Shown here: piece after piece, positions 25,601-33,582 of the stretch
Position numbering within the stretch: the stretch's first letter is position 1
Layout of the letters: each line of letters opens with the position of its first letter
NCBI GenBank assembly: GCA_910589145.1
Contig: CAJUSD010000030.1
Location: 1-41,450 of the forward strand
Reading direction: 5' to 3'
DNA from: an uncultured Oscillospiraceae bacterium
GTDB taxonomy: Bacteria; Bacillota; Clostridia; Oscillospirales; Ruminococcaceae
DNA length: 41,450 nucleotides
Made by a program: the position numbers and the translations under genes
Notes under the pieces: generated by a model
The model's database searches: none
What the model saw: the letters and a program-made list of their open reading frames with translations, nothing else
Told to the model about the DNA's origin: nothing

Positions 25601-26240
25601 TATCCGCCTGGATACGGAGAGGCTCCACACGGCTTTCCAGCTCTGAAAGAATATCGGTTAGGCGGGAAAGATTATCCTCTGCCATGGCAAGGCGCTTTTC
25701 GGCTTCTCCTTTGCGGTAACGGAATTTGGAGATGCCTGCTGCTTCTTCAAAGATTTCCCGGCGTTCCTTATCCCTTGCAGATACAATTTCCGAAATTCGT
25801 CCCTGTCCAATGATGGAGTAACCGTCCCGCCCCAGTCCGGTATCCATTAATATTTCATAAATATCCCGAAGCCGCACAGATGCTCCGTTCAAACGGTATT
25901 CGCTTTCGCCGGAGCGATATAGCCGGCGGGTAATAGATACCTCGTCTGACTCGACGGGGAGCTGTCGGGAAGTGTTGTCAATGGTAAGGGAAACCTGGGC
26001 AAGACCTTGGGGCCGGCGGTTTTTTGTCCCGGAAAAGATTACATCCTCCATCTTGCTGCCGCGGAGGCTTTTGGTAGACTGCTCCCCCAGAACCCAGCGG
26101 ACTGCATCGCTGATGTTGCTTTTGCCGCTGCCGTTGGGGCCTACAACAACCGTCAGACCTTGGCCGAAATCAAGATGGGTTTTGTCAGGAAAGGATTTAA
26201 AGCCTTGGATTTCCAGGGATTTAAGATGCAATTCTATCAC
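22653..26240 (-). CDS. smc: Chromosome segregation protein SMC
   Basis: This is the condensin ATPase that compacts and segregates the chromosome with ScpA/ScpB. Its 1195 residues fit the family. The N-terminal Walker A is GPNGSGKSNISDAV at 34-47. Long coiled coils flank a hinge at roughly 510-690 (with GRATLLPLTTVKGR and the glycine-rich GGSFTGGSVVKGAG). The C-terminal ABC signature LLSGGEQAFVAIAIYFAI is near residue 1092 and Walker B CLLDEIEAALDD near 1117. It is read with ftsY and rdgB. The upstream sortase/SpoIID gene is on the same strand with a 94-nt gap. Confidence 0.97.
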   Translation of the reverse strand: MIELHLKSLEIQGFKSFPDKTHLDFGQGLTVVVGPNGSGKSNISDAVRWVLGEQSTKSLRGSKMEDVIFSGTKNRRPQGLAQVSLTIDNTSRQLPVESDEVSITRRLYRSGESEYRLNGASVRLRDIYEILMDTGLGRDGYSIIGQGRISEIVSARDKERREIFEEAAGISKFRYRKGEAEKRLAMAEDNLSRLTDILSELESRVEPLRIQADKAKTFLDLSEQKKTLELSIWISDLNESRQKLEEQDNKIQISRRQYGALEAQADALEQEISNLYQQMQMCSARVERCRLDIRDREGKIAENKSLCAVRRNDIEHAAQDIRRLERDIAEAEASGGLLKNRLAELEKLLQEDHSLMSENGFAQRELSQKLDSLRRQDQEALTLATKLALERQQILGEQSQVQADAITAASLIEESRKRAGQLERQKLDFTESRRRIENERVQFEALAQAAKQQEESLQNILKAIEMKHLSRQRALEQREEKEKALQREIDGLYQKASLLEAMEQNHEGLQNSVKFLLRQARSGILKGIRGAVTDLIHVRKDCALAIETALGASIQNVVVDDEEAAKRAIGALKRENAGRATLLPLTTVKGRRLDINRLKQEPAFVGLGSDLVRFDPQYIGVIESLLGRVAVVKDLDSAAEIARKNGFSFRIVTLDGQVINTGGSFTGGSVVKGAGILSRRVDMDALRQQAGEKSAELKSFHEEGEAVRQEMKQLEQKRVEAEGQLRIAREDIIRGQSEQARIQQSFAELERQEALIQKELKDTQARMEELNSRNTNADQVLLRYRGQLSEIAEKEIANDSLRQSLRQQIDDCSAQENEKRIEGTQIAGQIQLHQQEKDRLGQQQNDQSGALERAKGEVKTLKDSIAAAQEEIVRLEEQDKEFTKLNQEDEKSITENAARRLALEGETTRSRARSREQSEQKEAMSRELARLEEQQNALQGSFDRIVAAMWDEYQLTRSQASELVKPAENRLAAQGELSELKSKIRDLGNVNLSALEEYKEVNERYLFLKHQIEDVQTSKANLEKLILDLTSQMEHSFSDSFRHISENFSKIFVELFGGGSASLKLTEPEHILESGIEIFVEPPGKIIKNLGLLSGGEQAFVAIAIYFAILKYRPAAFCLLDEIEAALDDVNVSRYAQYLKRLGGPQGTQFISITHRRGTMEEADVLYGVTMQEEGVSKLLKLEVGTAAKDMALAN

Positions 26241-26271
26241 TCCTGTATTATTAACGTAACATGGGTTTGAT

Positions 26272-26320
26272 AAAGCAAATATGCGGGAGCAGCCTAAGGC
26301 TGTGCCTGAATATCTGCTTT
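26272..26320. repeat. Short inverted repeat made of family E ends
   Basis: AAAGCAAATATGC...AGCCT and its imperfect complement AGGCT...GAATATCTGCTTT lie back to back. The ends resemble those at 18984 and 19203. It sits in the 94-nt gap between the fusion gene and smc and could be an internally deleted family E copy, or act as a hairpin in the transcript. Confidence 0.5.
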
Positions 26321-26334
26321 TCTCTCATTCCTAT

Positions 26335-29300
26335 TTACTTTACTGTTGTCCCCGGAAAATAATGTTCCAAAATATCCACATAACTATTACCCTGATCGGC
26401 CATCAGCATTGCCCCGGTTTGGCTCATACCAACCCCATGTCCATATCCATAGGTAGTAAACAAAAATTCATCTCTGTTTTCCAGATATTCTATGGTAAAG
26501 CTTGCTGAACGCAAACCCAGCACAGCTTCCCTTACAACTCTGCCGGTAATAGGATAATACTTTCCGTTATTGTCATAAAAGTACTGTGTTTCGCCGCCGA
26601 TTGCCATACAATCAATATAGCCGCCGTCTGTATAAGAGAGGATTTCAAACCAATCCGCAGGATCTCCTTCTAAGGAAATTCCGAGCTGTTTTTCCACAGC
26701 TGCCGCAACCGTGTCAGAGGAAATCCGTTTTGTATCTTCAAAGCGGTATGCGTCCTCGTCAATAGAGCTGTCCACACTAATCAGATAAGGATAGCTCCCG
26801 CCCCATACGTCTTTAGAAGAATTCGTTTTTCCTGCGCTGGTGGCATGGTAGCAGGTAAAGGCCAGATTACCCTTATAATAAACTGCCTCCCCAATAACTT
26901 CCTGCACTGCCTCCTTTATCGCTGCGGTAGAAGATTTAGCTGCAACAGAAGGAGAAACTCCCCGTGCATTTTCGTAAGCGATGTATGTATATGCCGCTAC
27001 CGCCTGGGCTTTCAGGGCTTCTTTGTGGGCAGAGCCCATTTCAGCGGCAACTACTTGACAGACAATATCATATGCGCTGCCCGTATAGCGGGAACCGTTG
27101 ATGTAAACAGAAAAGGTTTCATTTCCGTTATAGCTGCTGTTAAAATTTTCATCCTCTTTGTCCGGCTCATCTTCATCCCCGTCCAGTTTATCCTCATCGT
27201 CTAAAACCTCAGTTTCGTCATCATCATTCTGGGAAGGAGAAACAGGATTGACTGTAATTGGTTTTTTCGGCGAAGAAGGGACAACAATAACCCCCGCCTG
27301 GCTGGAACTGCTTATAGATGTTTGTGAAGGGCTGGAGGAAGAACTAATTTCCTCCGGCTGGGAAGGATCTTCGGAAGAACTGTTATCCTGCTGGGAGGAA
27401 TCCTCCGGTTGTTCTTCACTGGAGGATGATGGCAGGGAAGAATTGGGAACCGTCAGTTCCAATGGCGGAGGTTCGGAAGGGGCTTCACTGCTGGACGAAG
27501 GAGCCTCCAAGGATGTATCATCCGGTTCCGTTGTTTCCGGCAGTTCCTCTGAGTCTGCCGGAAGGGATACCGGAATAACCTTAATTGACGGCAACGGCGC
27601 TATATTGTCCAATTCTGAAGGAGGGGCAGTTTCCTGCGTAAGAGACATTGTTAAATCAAGATTCAGCTTTTCCTCAGTTTTAGGCAGGACAATGCGCATC
27701 AGGGAAATATTAGGTTTCTCCTGTTTATACAGACTGTACCAAATATCTGGATATAGAACGTTATTGTTTTTAACAGCAGCAGATACATCCTCGGCATCTG
27801 ACAGGGATTCGCCGTCCCGCAGTTTCCGAGCTACTACTACAAACCGTGCCCCTTTAAATTCGTAGCTGCAGGTAGATAAAGTCAGCAGCTTGTCCCCAGC
27901 CTGTACGTCAACTCCTGTGTCCAAAATGGAACGGATACGGATCCCATACAAAAATTCGTCAAATGCGTCATCACTGGGGGAGTTGATGAAGTTATGGTAT
28001 TCAAAAAGTTCCCCATGGGATTTCAGCGTGTTGGTAATAAACATAGCCACTACCCGGTAATTTGCTTCTTCATATACACTGTCAAACCGAATGACAGGAT
28101 GCTCTTTATAGTAGTCCAGATCTTTATAATGCAGGAGTTCTTCAAACATAGTTCCATCCCGCATATTGTGGCCGTAGATAATTAAATTATCACTGGGCTT
28201 TTTTAAATCCGCCCGGTAATCCAGAAAAGGTACCCCATGATCGTTATAATCCCCTTGAAAATCCCGCCTTAGGTAATACTGACTTTCCGCAGTATCCAAC
28301 TCGCTTTGCACAACTGGATAGTTAAATTCTGTCCCTTCAATAGACAGCCATCCCTTAATATCTGGGTTAATAGAATACAATGAGGAAAATTTATAAAGAT
28401 AATCCGCAGGGTAATTAGAATTTTCCTCAGCAGACGGCAGAGAGGGCTGTTCCCCAGAGCTGCTCTCCATATAAAGGGAATGTAATTCTGTCCTTTGTTG
28501 TTCGCTGTCCCACGCCAGATATTTTTGATGAATCAAAAAGGTAGAAGAAACTGCAAACACGATAGCACATACCAGCATAGCAATCCGCCGCCCCAAATGG
28601 TTAGAAACAGGGCAGCCTAATTTTTCCTCCCAGTTAGGGTCTTCAGGCTGGGGAAACCCCTGGCCGGAAGCCGCCATTCGTACCGGGATTCCAGCGGGGA
28701 GGGAACGGGGGGCGAGAAAATATTGCTGGAGCAGCTTTAACGCACACAAACCGCCATATTCCCCGGCCCGGTTGCCAAAACAGTCATCCGGGAGAGGACA
28801 GATTGACAAATATACCTTATCCCCATCGGATAAGGCAGAATAGACCCGCCGTTCTGCTTCATCCAGACAGAGAGACAATCCCAGAGAATTGGCCTCGCCC
28901 TTGCGGCGGCAATACTCCGCTGTCATACCCGCTCCGGTAGGGGAAACAATATCCTGACCCTTCAGCTTTCGGCGGGGAAGCCCAATTTCGGCTGTTTCTT
29001 CTGGCAGAGTATAATTTCCATAAAATAAAACAGGAGATTTCATCCCCTCCAGACGGGAGATTCCCTGCTCTAAAGCCTGCGCTAAAGCTCCAGAGGAATA
29101 GGACTCCGCAATACACAAGGTTTTCCCTTTATCATGGATGACAGAAAGGATATGCTCCTCCATAGAATCTTCGTCAACTGCATATACAATGTCCTTTAAT
29201 TCCTGCTGGAGGCGGAAAACCGCAGGCTGGCAGATTTCCTCTGCTTGCTCCTTAGTAGCAGCACAGGCAGTTACCCATAAAGCAGTTTCCAGCCCATTAC

Positions 29301-29928
29301 GGCAGGAAGCCGGATAAACCAATGGGAGGTTATCCTTGAGAATATCTCCATACAATTCATCTACAATAGATTGACGTGGCAAGCCAAAACAATTTACCCG
29401 ATGGCGTGTAGAATGTAATCCAAAAAAACGCGCCAAATAGGATAAAGCATATTTGGTAGCCATAGGATGGAAGGAATCTGGAGAGGATGGAAGCATCAAT
29501 ATACACTGTCCCCCTGCTGAGATCCCAAAACCACTGTCTACACCATTTTCTGAGGGGAATGGTTCTGCATTACGCGGCAGTATCCAAAGGCTTTCCAATT
29601 CTTCTGTTGTCTCAATGTGTTCAAGTTTTGCAAAACGAAGAATGCGTTCCTTCACAACAGGGTCTTCGGAAAAAGGAATATCTAACGCTTTGAATATGGT
29701 TTCCTTTGCGCCGGATACGCCGTACATCCCAAAAGAACCTATTATTACAACTATATTGCAGTTTTGCAGACCATGAACAAGACTGCGGCGTAGGGTAGGG
29801 GCGTCTGCTTCTATGAAATCTAAATCGCTTTCCAACCCTAATTGAGTAAGTAAACGTTCCATATGTCCGGCTACATCAGATTCCGCAGTTTGATTTGTGC
29901 CAATCTGGATGATTTTTGCTTCCGGCAT
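26335..29928 (-). CDS. Four-part fusion: CinA-like, membrane helix, class B sortase, SpoIID domain
   Basis: A single uninterrupted 1197-residue frame. Residues 1-95 resemble the MoCF-like N domain of CinA (AKIIQIGTNQTAESDVAG...VVIIGSFGMYGVSGAKETI). Residues about 250-405 resemble the CinA C-terminal amidase domain (TLCIAESYSSGALAQAL, then IVSPTGAGMTAEYCRR), but the usual ESCTGG is changed to ESYSSG, so activity is doubtful. A membrane helix spans about 447-466 (RRIAMLVCAIVFAVSSTFLI). Residues about 500-705 are a class B sortase with His587 (IYGHNM), Cys687 (TLSTC) and Arg695. Residues 765-930 are a Ser/Pro/Glu/Asp-rich linker. Residues 935-1197 are a SpoIID/LytB domain with Glu963 (VVAAEMGS), YHATSAGKT and GYGHGVGMSQTGAM. 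Predicted topology: CinA part inside, sortase and SpoIID outside. The SpoIID part probably cleaves peptidoglycan glycan strands; the sortase substrate is unknown. Confidence 0.9.
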   Translation of the reverse strand: MPEAKIIQIGTNQTAESDVAGHMERLLTQLGLESDLDFIEADAPTLRRSLVHGLQNCNIVVIIGSFGMYGVSGAKETIFKALDIPFSEDPVVKERILRFAKLEHIETTEELESLWILPRNAEPFPSENGVDSGFGISAGGQCILMLPSSPDSFHPMATKYALSYLARFFGLHSTRHRVNCFGLPRQSIVDELYGDILKDNLPLVYPASCRNGLETALWVTACAATKEQAEEICQPAVFRLQQELKDIVYAVDEDSMEEHILSVIHDKGKTLCIAESYSSGALAQALEQGISRLEGMKSPVLFYGNYTLPEETAEIGLPRRKLKGQDIVSPTGAGMTAEYCRRKGEANSLGLSLCLDEAERRVYSALSDGDKVYLSICPLPDDCFGNRAGEYGGLCALKLLQQYFLAPRSLPAGIPVRMAASGQGFPQPEDPNWEEKLGCPVSNHLGRRIAMLVCAIVFAVSSTFLIHQKYLAWDSEQQRTELHSLYMESSSGEQPSLPSAEENSNYPADYLYKFSSLYSINPDIKGWLSIEGTEFNYPVVQSELDTAESQYYLRRDFQGDYNDHGVPFLDYRADLKKPSDNLIIYGHNMRDGTMFEELLHYKDLDYYKEHPVIRFDSVYEEANYRVVAMFITNTLKSHGELFEYHNFINSPSDDAFDEFLYGIRIRSILDTGVDVQAGDKLLTLSTCSYEFKGARFVVVARKLRDGESLSDAEDVSAAVKNNNVLYPDIWYSLYKQEKPNISLMRIVLPKTEEKLNLDLTMSLTQETAPPSELDNIAPLPSIKVIPVSLPADSEELPETTEPDDTSLEAPSSSSEAPSEPPPLELTVPNSSLPSSSSEEQPEDSSQQDNSSSEDPSQPEEISSSSSPSQTSISSSSQAGVIVVPSSPKKPITVNPVSPSQNDDDETEVLDDEDKLDGDEDEPDKEDENFNSSYNGNETFSVYINGSRYTGSAYDIVCQVVAAEMGSAHKEALKAQAVAAYTYIAYENARGVSPSVAAKSSTAAIKEAVQEVIGEAVYYKGNLAFTCYHATSAGKTNSSKDVWGGSYPYLISVDSSIDEDAYRFEDTKRISSDTVAAAVEKQLGISLEGDPADWFEILSYTDGGYIDCMAIGGETQYFYDNNGKYYPITGRVVREAVLGLRSASFTIEYLENRDEFLFTTYGYGHGVGMSQTGAMLMADQGNSYVDILEHYFPGTTVK

Positions 29929-29950
29929 TGTTTTCCTCCTAAATAGATTA

Positions 29951-30224
29951 CGAATTAAAATTAAGATAATATGCGGATATAACCTTCGGTGAGTACAGCC
30001 TAAGGCGGATTAAAAGCTGAACGGAACCCGCAGGCGCGAAACTTCCCTGCATGAACAAAAAGGGGAGAAAAAACATCCCTAATAAGGAAAAAAGCTCGTT
30101 TGCGAAAGCAAAACACCTTGACGGGAGCACAGGTTCAGTTTCCGTAAAACACTGTAGGGGAAAAAAGGTCTTTTTAACCCGGCGAATTCTTACTGCCCGG
30201 TTCAGACGAACCTTCTTCCTCCGA
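29951..30224. repeat. Intergenic space with a family E remnant
   Basis: No gene was found. The stretch 29962-30045 holds ATAATATGCGGATATAACC, GTGAGTACAGCCTAAGG, GCGGATTAAAAGCTGAACGG and CCGCAGGCGCGAAACTTCC, the same blocks as in the family E copies near 7360-7690 and 18984-19203. The rest, up to thiI, has no convincing coding frame, and I see no clear terminator or promoter. Confidence 0.5.
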
Positions 30225-31424
30225 TTATTCAATATATCCTTTTGCCCCCGCCATAGAGACTTCTACAATTTCTGCAGAGTCCAAAGCTTCACGGAGCAGT
30301 TCCTCCCGGTTGGGAAGAAGCTTTTCCGCATCCAGCACCATTTGCAGGGAAGGTTTTGTTTTGGGATGTTTGGGGGTAAAAACAGTGCAGCAGTCCTCAT
30401 AAGGCAAAATAGAAGTTTCAAATGTCCCAATATTTCTGGCAGTCCTGATAATTTCCTCTTTGTCCATGCCAATGAGAGGGCGCAGAACAGGAAGCTGAAC
30501 AGCAGCGTCAGTACATGCGATAGCAAATACTGTCTGGCTGGCTACTTGGGCAAGGCTTTCGCCTGTAATTAGCGCCAAACAGCTGTCTTCCTTGGAAATA
30601 TGTTCAGCCGCTTCCATCATAACCCGGCGAAGTAAAACGGTGAATAAGTCCTCTGGACAGCAGTCGCGCATTTGTTCCTGAATTTTAGTCAATGTGACAA
30701 TATGAAGCTTGATCTTCCCACAGTAAGGGGTCATTAGATGTGCAAGTTGAATTACCTTTAATTTGGCACGGCCGCTGGTGTATGGAGGACTGACAAAATG
30801 AACAGCGGAAAGTTCCAAACCGCGTTTGGCCATCCGATAACCGGCAACAGGGCTGTCGATCCCCCCGGACAGCAGAAGCATCGCCCGGCCGCTGCTCCCT
30901 ACAGGCATACCGCCAGGCCCAGGGATTTGTCCGGCATGAATGTAAGCGGCATAATCGCGGATTTCCACTGTCACAATAACATCTGGTTTTTTCACATCCA
31001 CCCGCAGATGAGGGAATTTTTCCAAAAGGAGCCCGCCCAGTTCAGCGCAGATTTTAGGGGAGTCCAAGGGGAATTTTTTGTCGGAGCGTTTGGCGGTAAC
31101 TTTAAAGGTAGAGGCGTCCTCCAAAGTGTCTTTTAAGTAAGCGGGGGCAAGCCGGCAAATATCATCCCAGCTTTTTTCTGCAACGCAGGCGCGGCAAATG
31201 GCAGCAATCCCGAATACTTTTTTCAGGCGGTTTACTGCTTCTTCCATATCAATCCCATTCTCCATGGGTTCAATATAAATTGTAGACTGGGCCTTATAAA
31301 ACCGGAAACGCCCTAAAGAGGAAAGCCGATGTTTGGCATTTTTAATCATAGTATCTTCAAATGCGTAACGGTTTAATCCCTTTAAAGCGATTTCCCCATC
31401 CTTCAACAATATAATTTCCTTCAT
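30225..31424 (-). CDS. thiI: tRNA 4-thiouridine synthase ThiI
   Basis: ThiI adenylates and thiolates U8 of tRNA and, in some bacteria, supplies sulfur for thiamine. The 399 residues contain an N-terminal ferredoxin-like domain, a THUMP domain at about 60-165 (ending VTVEIRDYAAYIHAGQIPGPGG) and the PP-loop ATPase with SGGIDSPVAGYRMAKRG starting at residue 186. The C terminus ends at about the length of Bacillus ThiI, so the rhodanese domain of the E. coli enzyme is absent and sulfur would come from a partner desulfurase. That partner is probably the gene immediately upstream (88-nt gap). Confidence 0.95.
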   Translation of the reverse strand: MKEIILLKDGEIALKGLNRYAFEDTMIKNAKHRLSSLGRFRFYKAQSTIYIEPMENGIDMEEAVNRLKKVFGIAAICRACVAEKSWDDICRLAPAYLKDTLEDASTFKVTAKRSDKKFPLDSPKICAELGGLLLEKFPHLRVDVKKPDVIVTVEIRDYAAYIHAGQIPGPGGMPVGSSGRAMLLLSGGIDSPVAGYRMAKRGLELSAVHFVSPPYTSGRAKLKVIQLAHLMTPYCGKIKLHIVTLTKIQEQMRDCCPEDLFTVLLRRVMMEAAEHISKEDSCLALITGESLAQVASQTVFAIACTDAAVQLPVLRPLIGMDKEEIIRTARNIGTFETSILPYEDCCTVFTPKHPKTKPSLQMVLDAEKLLPNREELLREALDSAEIVEVSMAGAKGYIE

Positions 31425-31512
31425 CTCAGGTTTCTACACTCCTACCAAATATTGTAATCTGTTTTTTATAAAAAATTTGCCGTATTCAGACGAACGGGGA
31501 AGGGGCAATACA

Positions 31513-32670
31513 TTATAACTTCCCTTTTCGACGCTGGGACAAAAGGGTGCGCTGACCTTCTTCCACTGCATTTGAAAGAATCTCTACTTGTTCCAGGGTG
31601 TTTTCATGAGAGAAACTGATACGCAGGGCAGAGTCAATTTCCAAATCCGACAGTCCCAGCGCCGCTAAAGCATGGCTTTTTGCACCCTTGGAACAGGCGG
31701 AACCGCTGGATACACAGATTCCTTTTTGTTCTAAAAAATGCAGCATAATTTCGCTGCGGATTCCGGGAATAGAGATATTTAAAACTGAAGGGAGGGCGTC
31801 TTCGGGAGAATGGAAAACAACTCCGCTGTTTTCCGCTAAAAGTTCTCTTAACCGGAGATTGCATTGACGGATTTGCTCCATATAAACGCCGCTGTTTTTT
31901 TGCATTAATTCACATGCTGCCCCAAAACCAACAATATAAGCGGAATTTTCAGTTCCGGGGCGCAGCCTTTTTTCCTGCTCGCCGCCAAAGGTGCGGGGGA
32001 GTATCCGGGAACCTTCCCGCAGATAAAGCGCCCCAATTCCTTTGGGGCCATGAATCTTATGGGCGCTTATGGATACTGCATCAACGTCCAGCCTTGAAAG
32101 GCGGAAAGGCAATTTCCCAAGGGCCTGTACTGCATCGGTATGGACAAATACATCCTTCTTTTTCCGACGAACGCCTTTTACAATTTCTTCTATGGGAAGG
32201 ATTGTACCTAATTCATTATTAACCATCATACAGGAAATCAAAACAGTTTTTTCAGTAACTGCCTCTATGATGTCCTCTGCATGAATCCGCCCGTTTGGAT
32301 CCGGCTTTATCCAGATAATTTCAAAGCCTTCTTTTTCAAGCTGGCGGCACGGCTCCAATACAGACGAATGTTCAAATGCTGTTGTAATGATTTGGCTTCC
32401 CTGACGTTTACGTGCGGCTGCTGCTCCAAAAATGACAAGATTATTTGCTTCTGTTGCACCGGAGGTAAAAGTTAAACGTTCCGGCTGGCAGCCCAAAAGT
32501 CCGCTTACCTGACGGCGGGCCTTGTCCATCCGTGTCTGTGCTTCTAATCCCTTATAGTGGAGGGAGGACGGGTTGCCATAATGAATTGTCAGCATGTCCA
32601 AAATTGCTTCTGCAGCTTCCGCTGCTGTCCGTGTTGTGGCAGCGTTGTCAAAATATAGTTCTGTTTTCAA
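31513..32670 (-). CDS. iscS: Cysteine desulfurase (IscS/NifS family)
   Basis: This PLP enzyme removes sulfur from cysteine as a persulfide. Its 385 residues have YFDNAATT at the N terminus, FTSGATEANN, the PLP lysine in SISAHKIHG (Lys205), and the catalytic cysteine Cys326 in SSGSACSKG. It also has ELGTILPI and HTDAVQALGK. Its position directly before thiI suggests a dedicated ThiI donor, like Bacillus NifZ. No Fe-S scaffold gene (iscU/sufU) is adjacent, so the iscS symbol is only approximate. A sigma-A-type promoter stands 72 nt upstream. Confidence 0.93.
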   Translation of the reverse strand: MKTELYFDNAATTRTAAEAAEAILDMLTIHYGNPSSLHYKGLEAQTRMDKARRQVSGLLGCQPERLTFTSGATEANNLVIFGAAAARKRQGSQIITTAFEHSSVLEPCRQLEKEGFEIIWIKPDPNGRIHAEDIIEAVTEKTVLISCMMVNNELGTILPIEEIVKGVRRKKKDVFVHTDAVQALGKLPFRLSRLDVDAVSISAHKIHGPKGIGALYLREGSRILPRTFGGEQEKRLRPGTENSAYIVGFGAACELMQKNSGVYMEQIRQCNLRLRELLAENSGVVFHSPEDALPSVLNISIPGIRSEIMLHFLEQKGICVSSGSACSKGAKSHALAALGLSDLEIDSALRISFSHENTLEQVEILSNAVEEGQRTLLSQRRKGKL

Positions 32671-32741
32671 ATTGTCCCTGCTCTCTGTACTCTTTGGCTC
32701 GTTTTTTGCTTTTTATTGACTTTTTCTGTTTGTTATCTTCC

Positions 32742-32769
32742 ATTATACTGTTTTTTTAAAAAATTTCAA
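32742..32769 (-). promoter_or_regulatory. Sigma-A-type promoter of the desulfurase-thiI pair
   Basis: On the minus strand TTGAAA (32764-32769) and TATAAT (32742-32747) are separated by 16 bp of pure T then A tract. Transcription would start near 32735. The family A repeat begins 21 bp upstream of the -35 box. Confidence 0.7.
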
Positions 32770-32789
32770 CTGTTCCAAATAAGAGCCTA

Positions 32790-33137
32790 GGGAAATCCAT
32801 TTACAGAATCATTGCAAAAAAGAAGCAGAAAACCCTTGGCGCGAGCGCAGAGCAAAGTCAGTCACAAACCAAACCCATATCAAAAGCTTTGGCCGCTTTC
32901 TCGAAAGCGGCGGGGGTCCAGGGTTGAGCAGCGGAGCTGCTCAGAGCCACCGGTCGCGTCCGCGGGCGCGAAATCCCTTTTGGAAAGAACGTTTTTCTTT
33001 CCTTCTTTCTTTTTTGTGATAGAAAAAGGAAGAAGAAGCCCGCCTTTTTCTCCGCCTTCCCTGAAAAACACCCCACCGGGGTGTTTTTCAATATCAGCCT
33101 TATCAACCTCAAAATCTCCACTTAATTGATTTCCCTG
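32790..33137 (+). mobile_element. Family A non-autonomous element (MITE-like), copy 3
   Basis: This ~348-bp non-coding element has terminal inverted repeats (left GGGAAATC, right GATTTCCC) and is bracketed by an 11-bp direct repeat ATAAGAGCCTA (32779-32789 and 33138-33148), a likely target-site duplication. It aligns along almost its whole length with the copy at 1964-2306, including the GGCCGCTTTCTCGAAAGCGGC and GAGCAGCGGAGCTGCTC hairpins. A terminator-like hairpin at 33063-33089 (12-bp arms, 3-nt loop, T run) is conserved by compensatory loop change relative to copy 2. Confidence 0.8.
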
Positions 33138-33164
33138 ATAAGAGCCTATCCCAGCAATAAAGAA

Positions 33165-33199
33165 ACGCCAGGAAGGATAGAACATATCCTTCCTGGCGT
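33165..33199 (-). terminator. Terminator of the aro operon
   Basis: Perfect 15-bp arms (ACGCCAGGAAGGATA at 33165-33179 and its complement at 33185-33199) enclose a 5-nt loop. On the minus strand they are followed by TTTCTTTATT. It lies 25 nt after the stop of the last gene of the operon. Confidence 0.85.
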
Positions 33200-33224
33200 C
33201 TGCTATAAATCAATTTTGGTATTT

Positions 33225-33578
33225 TTAGTCCTCTGCAAATCCCAGTTCTGTTTCAATTTGCTCCAAAATACCACAGTCCACTTCCTCCGCCCAATCTATA
33301 GACTCAATGATTTTAAACTGTGCCTGCCGCAGACTTTCATCCCTTCCAAAAACAGTCTCATACAAAATAATTAATTTTGTCATCCAATAATACCGGCTGT
33401 ATAAAATATCTGTTTTTGTATATGTTGTCCATTCGATGATCTGCTGCTCTTTTTCCTCAAAAAACCGTGTGTTATTCCATGCCTTGTTCAGCTCAACGTC
33501 CTGGTATTCGCTGGCTGGAGAGAATTTAAGGAGCCTGTAGATTTCCCTTAAACAGCTGTCATCTTTTATCAGCTGCAT
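33225..33578 (-). CDS. Hypothetical protein coupled to aroC
   Basis: I do not recognise this protein. I start it at the ATG at 33578, which comes four bases after the aroC TAA stop (TAA-AGGG-ATG), giving 117 residues; a longer frame to 33662 would overlap aroC by 80 nt and lacks a good ribosome site. The product is acidic, helical and rich in Trp, Tyr and Glu (NKAWNNTRFFEEKEQQIIEWTTYTKTDILYSRYYW in pieces), with no signal peptide or membrane helix. It is the last gene before the operon terminator. A shikimate-related role is possible only by position. Confidence 0.7.
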   Translation of the reverse strand: MQLIKDDSCLREIYRLLKFSPASEYQDVELNKAWNNTRFFEEKEQQIIEWTTYTKTDILYSRYYWMTKLIILYETVFGRDESLRQAQFKIIESIDWAEEVDCGILEQIETELGFAED

Positions 33579-33582
33579 CCCT

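Noticed and set aside
27158..27865. 235-residue Ser/Gly-rich frame on the plus strand
   Set aside because: It is the antisense shadow of the Ser/Pro/Glu linker of the CinA-sortase-SpoIID gene; its composition is a by-product of that repeat-like coding sequence and it has no ribosome site.
32812..33185. Several overlapping frames in family A copies (also 1868-2350)
   Set aside because: Frames on both strands differ between copies and shift at indels, so the element is conserved as DNA or structure, not as protein.
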